From Dasypus novemcinctus (Eukaryota; Chordata; Mammalia; Cingulata; Dasypodidae): a DNA stretch of 64,000 nucleotides. The notes under the pieces are model-generated. The model did no database searches and was not told where the DNA came from. It saw nothing but the letters and a program-made list of their open reading frames with translations. The first letter of the stretch is position 1; every line of letters starts with the position of its first letter. This document shows positions 57,077 through 64,000 of the stretch, one piece after another. Where the stretch lies: positions 114,561,225-114,625,224 of the forward strand of contig NC_080683.1 in assembly GCF_030445035.2 (NCBI RefSeq). Reading direction: 5' to 3'. Position numbers and translations under genes: made by a program.

Positions 57077-57575
57077 TGTTATTTTGATTAAAGATATTGT
57101 GCTTTGATTTTCTTTCAGTATCCTTAAGACAACATAAGTTTACAAACTCTGTTTTTTAATCCTACAAAGAATGTAAATAAACCACAGGGAGGAATCTCCC
57201 AAACTTCATTTCTTCTATATAAATTAACTCTTTATAATAAAAATAAATAGAACTTGAATAGAAATATAGTAAAAAGGCAAATCTTGAATAAACATGCCAA
57301 CCACCAGTAAATAAAATATAAAGCTAAACCGCATGAAGTACTTCACCATTATTTTTACTTATAAAGAAATTAGTAGTATTGATACAACTGCTTCCTTGTA
57401 ATAAAACAGAAGAAGTTTTATAAAGTATAGATAGATAAAAAGATCATGGAAAATAAGATTTTTCTCTATATTTACAAGCTTTATGTTTTAAAAGGTTAAA
57501 TCCTAAAATGATAAACTCAGCATCAGGAAACTTTATGTACAATCTGCATACTACAGTTAAGGAAATGTCTGGTAC
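57077..57575 (-). other. HBS1L: HBS1L intron, AT-rich end
   Basis: No feature recognised. Confidence 0.5.
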
Positions 57576-57693
57576 CTGGGCCGCTCCTGTGATCATATTT
57601 GGAATGAAATCCTTATGGCCTGGAGCATCCATTAATGTAATAACTTTGGTTTTGGTCTCAAACTTGGTCATACCAACATCCATTGTTACTCCC
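57576..57693 (-). CDS. HBS1L: HBS1L exon (window residues 143-182, G2 and G3)
   Basis: 118 nt between acceptor tgtttaag and donor cag|gtacca. Encodes [17 protein letters not shown] with the G2 Thr146 that coordinates Mg2+, then [12 protein letters not shown] with the G3 motif and the catalytic His. Ends GAAQ in phase 0. Confidence 0.96.
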
Positions 57694-60097
57694 CTTAAAC
57701 AAAACAAGAAGTGGTTAGAATACCAGTATAGTGGACTAAACTATTTAATAATAGGCTAAAAGACAGTCTACATTCTTAAGTAATGATGAGAATTTTATTA
57801 TAGACAATTATTTTGAATAATTAAGCTATTAATTGGGCTGACATCTCTCCTGTAATAGGATTACAGCTGAGTGGCTTTAAAATAAGATTGGGAACACAAG
57901 AGCTTATTCAAAACATAGTTATTTTCTTTCATTCTTTTAAAAGTAGTAGTATAAATTGTGAACAAAGGTTTATGCAGACACCTCTGGGGATTGAGGGGGA
58001 ATAAACCGGTAAGTACACTACACATTTAAAAGCAGAGATAATCAACAGAGATATCCAATGTGAAAAACAATAGGGAGATGAATAGCAGTTTGCTTTGTAC
58101 CTGATGCAATCCTCCTTGGAGACGAGAAATGCTGTGTCTTGACTCAAATGATAATACAGCCCTGAGTCATTCTAGAGTTAGGAACTTAGGGAAACTTGGA
58201 TGGGCAAAAATCTACATCATCATTTGTCCTGGCTTGCCCAGAATAGTCCTGGGTAATGGATATTAGCCTTCCCTTTTACTACCAAAGAGTCCCAATTACA
58301 ATGAAACTGTAGGCTATCTGAGTTTGCCAAAGTGATGCTCAATTATCTTTAAGTAATCTAGGGGCCATGGGCACCTTCAGAATAGTGATGAACCAAGGCT
58401 GATGCTGAACTCCTCCCTAGACTCTTCTGACCCCAGCTCTGCTCTGGATCTATAACCCTGTTGTAAGTATGAAAATGCCACTCAATTTAATAATTTCTGT
58501 TCCTCAAAATAAGCACAGAACAGAGGATTTTTACAAATACTTAATACTGTGGGATAGGTAACACTATATTTTTGAAATGCTATTAAGGAATACAGTGAGT
58601 TTAGACTCCCATAAGGTATCTGGAAGCTTCTGCTAGCAACAGAATGAAGGAATATTCTAAAACTCAGATCATACTGAACAACATAGAACTAGCAGCATCA
58701 CATGTACACAAAGACAACTAAATTGACTGATCAGTCTAGGAATCAGAGAGATTGTTAGCATACCTGCCAGCTCAACTAGCATGTTAAGTAAATTCACACG
58801 TAAGTCATTCCAACTTAAATTATACTGTTCTTAATTTTTTTTACCTACTTACTTGATAATGCAAAAAAATTTTTTTTAATCCAACCAAAGAAACAAATAT
58901 TTTTAAAAACTACTTGTTTAGCTGAACAGCTGTAAATTATTCAGGCTTCTAATACTGATATCATACAGGATGCCACCATTTTCCAAAATAAGGTTTTTTT
59001 ATTATAAAATTGCCAGCTCTCCATTAATATGCCTTACTAGTTGGAAATAAAGTTGCAATAATAAACAGAACAAAAAAGAAGACAACCATAAGAAAAAAAG
59101 CAGCTGTGCTATAAATTCCCATTATCAGAAGAATTGTAAGCTGCTTTACTGAGAATTATCTTATATACAAGAAAATGAATATTCACATGAAGAAGTATGA
59201 ATGAAGACATCAGGGAACACAGTATAATGTATCTACTGACTTTAGAAGAATTTTCATAGAATGTTACAGGACTTTAAGGTCATTATCTTGACAAATTGAT
59301 ACATTTGCCATTTCACTTAATCATGTAGGTATCCTCTTTTCTGATAAAGGTGCCACTGGCTCACTTAGCCCTAATACCATATAAAAATATAAATACACAC
59401 ACACGTATTAACCCCTTCTTCTACTCTTAAAGCACTTCAAAAGAAATACTGCTCTGTGGCCAAAAGGAGCAACAATCTCCTACTAGAATCCCTCCAAAAC
59501 CAACACTAACAGTCATAGATACAGAAGGAGTACATGACTGGATTAAATCTATGTGGAAGGTAGGTTTAATTACTTGTCTGATTCTGTCTCCTAAAAAGCA
59601 TAGTACAGAAAAGTACAAAAATCAATTAAATCCGGTAATTTCAATTTTCTATTCATTTCAATTCCAGGCAGGAGAGTTTACTAAAAAAGAACTGCCCTTT
59701 CTTTATAACCTGATATAAAATTAGGAGTCTTACTCATAATTTTACTTCAAAACCAAGACAATCTGATATACACTTAGGAAAGCGATGAGTAAATCTTTGC
59801 CTAAAGAATAATTAGCTTATGGTTCTTAACTGCTTTTTTCCTGTGGGGGTGTTGTTTTGATAAATATTCCTTTAAACTATTCTCACAGAAATCGGAAAAG
59901 TAAAAAACAGTAGGTAGGATATCTTAATGAAAAATACAATAAAAAAAACACTTTCCTGACAATTGAAAGATATTTTTCTCTAGAACTATGAAGTCCCTAA
60001 ATTATTTAGAAGGTACTCACATGTATTCAGCCCAGATTAAGTAATTATTTTAAAAGACAACATCATTGCACACTGAAAACTGAAATGTAGTGACTAC
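57694..60097 (-). other. HBS1L: HBS1L intron (2.4 kb)
   Basis: AT-rich unique sequence; no repeat family, exon or RNA gene recognised. Confidence 0.5.
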
Positions 60098-60263
60098 CTT
60101 TCCCTTTCTTCACCCGTCTCATCCAAGACCCACGCATATGCAAACGAGGCTTTGCCGGCCTTCTTAGACTCTTGTTCATACTTATGCATCGTTCTTTTGT
60201 TTACATGTCCCAGAAGATAAAGCATATGGCCCATCAGAGTACTTTTCCCAGCGTCAACATGAC
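60098..60263 (-). CDS. HBS1L: HBS1L exon (window residues 88-143, P-loop and switch I)
   Basis: 166 nt between acceptor ttccttag and donor ag|gtagtc. Begins [13 protein letters not shown], the G1/P-loop that binds the GTP phosphates, then [20 protein letters not shown] and DETGEERER, the run into switch I. Near-identical to human; NINKRT is replaced by HVNKRT. Confidence 0.96.
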
Positions 60264-60483
60264 CTAAGGAAAACTGATTCAGCATTAATACGAAGTGAAC
60301 TTTCCAGATGCTGCTGACATCGAGGCAGGTTTAATTTAACAGTTCCTGTTAGTGTTTAGAGTAATAAAAAACAATTGTATCTAATGACAGTTGAAACATC
60401 TAAACAGAGGAAAAAAAGGGCACTTTTTTTTTTAAGAGAGGGAAAACGTCCCCTCTTTTTTTTGGATTAAAAGTTGTCGACCA

Positions 60484-60672
60484 GGGGAATGTAGCTCAAG
60501 TGGTTGAATGACTGCTTCCCATGTACAATATCCCAGGTTTGATCCCTGACACCTCCTAAAAACAAAGGAAAAACCAACTCTCATTGGGGAGTGGATGTGG
60601 CTCAGTGGTTAAGTGCTTGCTTTCCACATATGAGGTCCTGGGTTCAATCTCCAGTATCTCCTAAAAAAATAT
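60484..60672 (+). mobile_element. DAS-like SINEs, two short units
   Basis: The first unit is 'aggggaatgtagctcaagtg' with 'tatcccaggtttgatccctg' and 'acctcctaaaaacaaagg'; the second (60,586) is 'gagtggatgtggctcagtgg' with 'gaggtcctgggttcaatctc' and 'agtatctcctaaaaaaa'. Both lie in the 670-bp HBS1L intron that splits the P-loop codon. Confidence 0.88.
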
Positions 60673-60933
60673 TTTTGTCAAACTGACATGTCATTTTCAA
60701 AATATTCACAAAAATCAATATGCCACAACCAAGTCTAATGGCCTCCGCCTTGGTGGTTGGTAATCTGGCATTATTTCACCCCTGGGCTGGTGAGGAAGGG
60801 ATGAACAGAAGGCATTAGGATGCAATGCTTCCCGGCTTTGTGTCCATCAAACCCAAAAGAAACTCAGGCTGGAAGAGTTTTCAGCTGCCTGAAGGAAGGC
60901 TGACCAGCAACTCCAAGGAACAAAGAATGTTAC

Positions 60934-61196
60934 CAATGACCACTAAGTTGAGGAGATGCTTCCCCCCTTGCCGCTTCTCTAGTTCAGCCTTCACGTCTAT
61001 TTGCTGCCTCAGCTTGCTAGACTTTTTCACTGGAGTTGGTGTTGAACTCTGCTCTTCTGGTGCTTGAATGGTGTGGGATGGAAGAGCTGATTTAGAAACG
61101 GGCTCAAGAACATCAGCAGAAGCAATGCTGGCATCTTCACTAGGAGGTCCTTTATGAGGTATGTGGAAACCATGACCATTTTCTTCAGCAATTACT
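60934..61196 (-). CDS. HBS1L: HBS1L exon (window residues 1-88, linker to start of G domain)
   Basis: This 263-nt exon between acceptor tttctacag and donor attg|gtaaca starts with the last base of a Gly codon, then [13 protein letters not shown]. It runs through the low-complexity linker ([24 protein letters not shown]) to [14 protein letters not shown]. The linker is one residue longer than human and more diverged than the G domain. It ends in the first base of the P-loop Gly, so the P-loop is split across an intron. Confidence 0.95.
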
Positions 61197-64000
61197 CTGT
61201 AGAAAACAGATAGAAAAAAAAAGTGTTTCCAACAACTTGACTGAAGTCTTTTAACATTAGAAGAACAGAAAGGTTGTCTCTTCATATTCCCTTACAAAAT
61301 CATCTCTGATAAGCAGCTAGAGGCTGTTAAGGTGGAAATGATAAGTAGCTAGACCCAAACCACACAAAGACAGACTTGGAAGATCCCAGGAGGAAAGCAG
61401 TCTACCAAAAATTATGATAAGAAGAAAATATCCTGTAAAATAACTGAAATTCAAAGTCTAAGCCTATGGCCTTGCCCAAATAATCCTATCATAACCGGAT
61501 GGCATAGAGGAGATACTTTGCAAAAATTGGCACTAAATGTGTTCCTAGAGATAAATAATACTAAAAAATAGTGTTCTTTCTAACTCATTTGAGCAGATCT
61601 TTAACTCTGTTTTGCACAAACACTGTTCTTCAGGGCAATATCTCTAAATATCCACTTTCTTAGTACTTCTGGAAAAGGAGTTTTATTTCATTCAACAAAT
61701 CCTTGATTTACTAAATGCTTGAACTGGTGTAGAGAAGAAAAGAAGGTATAAAAATAAGAGTTCTCTCCCTTTCCCCAAAGCGTACAGACTCAGATGTGTA
61801 GAGACAAGACCACCAACTTAATGTATTCTCTCCCTCACCATCCATCAGATGTGTCTGCAAAAGCAAACGCCTATCTTAGTTCTTCATTAGCTCTTTGAGT
61901 ACTCCCTCTAAGTACCAATGATACTCTGTTGGATACCTATAGAGAATTCCCCTCAACAGTATGGATAATTGGAATTAGGAAAAAGAGTAGGTTCAACTGC
62001 AAGTTTATAAGAATGAAGTTAATTATAATCAACTCATTATGGAGTTGGAAGTTTATAACAATCACTTCATACTACAATATAGAGGAAATGTGGGGAACAG
62101 AAAACCTGTTTTCTTCTTGCCCATCGTCACAAAAAAATGCATTAGCTTTTTTATATGCTCAACACTGGCCCTACAACCTATATCTCAGGAAAGAGACATG
62201 CTAGTTATGTTTGTAACTTCATTTAAAACCTCATATTCATTTCCATTTTATTTCCCTTTTGCAAACTACCCCTAATAAACAGAGGTGTTCAGTTCTTAAA
62301 AGAACTGCACCTCAAATTATTGTGAAAAAAATTACCCATGTGGAAAATGTTCCCATTCTTTTAAAGGATTCTGACAGGCCAATTTAAGTGAAATCTAACA
62401 GATTAGCATTTACAAGCATTTATTTCAGTGACTACAGCTAATTCTAAAACCAAGGCATGACAACTCTACACTTAGAAGAGTAGAAGAAATTACAAATTAC
62501 AATCTAAGGATTTGATTATAGGGTCTGGCTGGTTCTGATCTGACCTGAGAGAAATCATAATTTCTGGGCAGCAAAGTTTTTGTTCTTAGTCAAGGACCCT
62601 TTTCTTCAACATTTAATTGCTGTGGCTGACAGAGGGGGCGGGGCCTGCTGCTCAGCCCACCCACCAATCCAGGCAGCCTCAGAGGGGCTGCTCAGGTTAC
62701 CAAGGGCTTCACAAGACAGAGCTCTAACTTCACCATTTCATGTATAAACCAACAAGATAAAAGGCTTGCTTCCTCTTTTTTCATAACATTTCCTTTCAAG
62801 TAAATCCTAGGTAAACTGCAAATTAATTCACTAAAATTATACAGTGTTAGCAGGGAGTGGCCATGGTAATTAGGGAAGGACACACTTAGGAAACCTTCCT
62901 GCCTATTAGGAAACAAAAGTCAACATTTAAAGACTTTTAAAAACCTCTAAAATGAGAAGCAAAAATGACCATTCAGGGTTCAGGGCTGTAATTACTGACT
63001 GCTATGAATGAAAAAATAAATTGATATTTTTTCAAGAGCTTTCTAATATAATTTAATAATATTATAAGCAGATAGTCTCTTTATTTTTTTAACCACTTTT
63101 TCAGAAGTGAAACTGTTTCTATATGAATCCAGAACCCAAGCTTTCTTTTTGATTTATGTAAATGATATCTGGAAGCTAACAATTTAGAATTAAGAGGTAA
63201 AATGCAAAGTATTTGTTCTCAAAGCAATGTTCTGATCATTTTTACTTAACATGCATTTTCTAGAGAAGCATTTACTATTTCTAATACAGTGAAGAAAATT
63301 TTTGCTATTTCAGCCCCTTCTGAACAATGCATTATCCAACACCTTGGGATCACACCATGTAGAAATCTACCATGCTGAAATCTAGACTCAAGTGTTTAGG
63401 TTTCAATGTGCATTCTTGAGACCAGGCCAGAATAACCGCCTAAGTATTACTCCTAATATAAATTTCAAAAAGTCTTAAAATAGCATCTGATACAAATAAA
63501 TCTTGGTTACCTGGAACACTATTATGAATTTCTAATTATCTCAATCTGTAACTCCCGACCTTGTACTTCTCATAACTTCTCCGTTAGGGTCATTTCTAAA
63601 TACTGACTCACAAGCTGTTCTTTAACATTTAAACTATTTACAATTTTACTTGTTAAATAAAACATATTTCCCCTAAGGAATATGTTCATTAAATATTTAA
63701 GTGACTACTCTGTACCAGGAATACGGTGAACATAAATGGTCCCTGTCCTCATGAGGCATATAGTCTAGAGAAATTCTCAATGGCCTGCACTCACTTGTAA
63801 ACTACAGAGTTGAGTTTTCAATACTTATTTATTTGTATTTATTATTTATTTTTATTTCTTGATCATTATTTCTGGACCCATTACTTTTATTATTATTTAC
63901 ATAGATAACTATGCATTTCCTTCTAATCTGGGACATTATTCTCATTTGCATGATTCTTTCCACTACTTCTGAAATCTTTTGCATCTTTTGCATCACAAAA
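61197..64000 (-). other. HBS1L: HBS1L intron, running off the right edge
   Basis: 2.8 kb of mostly AT-rich intron. I searched by eye for the upstream N-terminal exons and for the long alternative exon of the SKI7-like isoform and found neither; no open frame here exceeds about 91 residues. An L2-like fragment ('gtgactactctgtaccagga', 'ggtccctgtcctcatgaggc') lies near 63,695-63,775. Confidence 0.6.

Larger units (their letters stand above)
25130..64000 (-). other. HBS1L: HBS1L gene, 3' part (last 13 coding exons and 3'UTR)
   Basis: Thirteen minus-strand exons (263, 166, 118, 147, 75, 118, 69, 105, 91, 109, 101, 145 and 12 coding nt) join in phase to 505 codons and a stop, matching HBS1L (684 residues in human) from about residue 180 to the C-terminus. 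HBS1L is a cytosolic translational GTPase of the eEF1A/eRF3 family that with Pelota (PELO) splits stalled ribosomes in no-go and non-stop mRNA decay. Counting the first whole codon here as 1, the GTPase core is about 85-295 (GHVDAGKS at 88-95, Thr146, DAPGH at 165-169, NKMD at 227-230, SGL at 266-268), with beta-barrel domain II at about 300-385 and III at about 390-505. All five G motifs are intact. The N-terminal exons, and the alternative exon that makes the short SKI7-like isoform, are not in the window. Confidence 0.97.

Overview
This is a mammalian nuclear genomic window. It has short exons bounded by GT/AG splice sites, long repeat-filled introns, and no operon-like gene packing. Many tRNA-derived SINEs share a head of the form 'gagcagatgtggctcaag...gaggtcc(c/t)gggttc...ggtgcctcctaaa'. 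These resemble the DAS-SINE type of armadillos, so the source is most likely a xenarthran, probably an armadillo. That assignment rests on repeat recognition from memory, not on a database search.

Two protein-coding genes are present, both on the minus strand, in the order seen at human 6q23. ALDH8A1 (2-aminomuconic semialdehyde dehydrogenase, also described as a retinal dehydrogenase) occupies about 1-13,340. Its first five coding exons (283 codons) are here, and the last exons, including the one with the catalytic cysteine, lie left of base 1. HBS1L (Hbs1-like translational GTPase, the ribosome-rescue partner of Pelota) runs from its 3' end near 25,130 past the right edge. Its last 13 coding exons (505 codons plus stop) are here, covering all of the GTPase core and both beta-barrel domains. 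About 180 N-terminal codons lie beyond base 64,000. Every exon joins its neighbour in phase, and I see no frameshift or premature stop in either gene.

Layout: 1-13,340 is ALDH8A1, GC-rich and CpG-rich around exons 2-5. 13,341-25,130 is intergenic, with repeats, a solo LTR and two GC-rich blocks. 25,130-64,000 is HBS1L, which is AT-rich. Its largest intron in the window (39,603-50,168) is a nest of a HAL1/L1 fragment, a DAS SINE and a 5'-truncated L1, the two insertions each flanked by visible target-site duplications.

The two genes are unrelated in function (tryptophan/kynurenine or retinoid oxidation versus ribosome rescue) and are neighbours only by synteny. I found no undescribed multi-gene system. 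The least explained sequence is a GC-rich 23-bp minisatellite with hairpin dyads at 51,366-51,580, inside an AT-rich HBS1L intron. Other points of note are a (TTCA)n microsatellite acting as a splice-acceptor tract, a 3-codon terminal exon, and a pair of direct-repeat LTRs bracketing the ALDH8A1 promoter and first exon.
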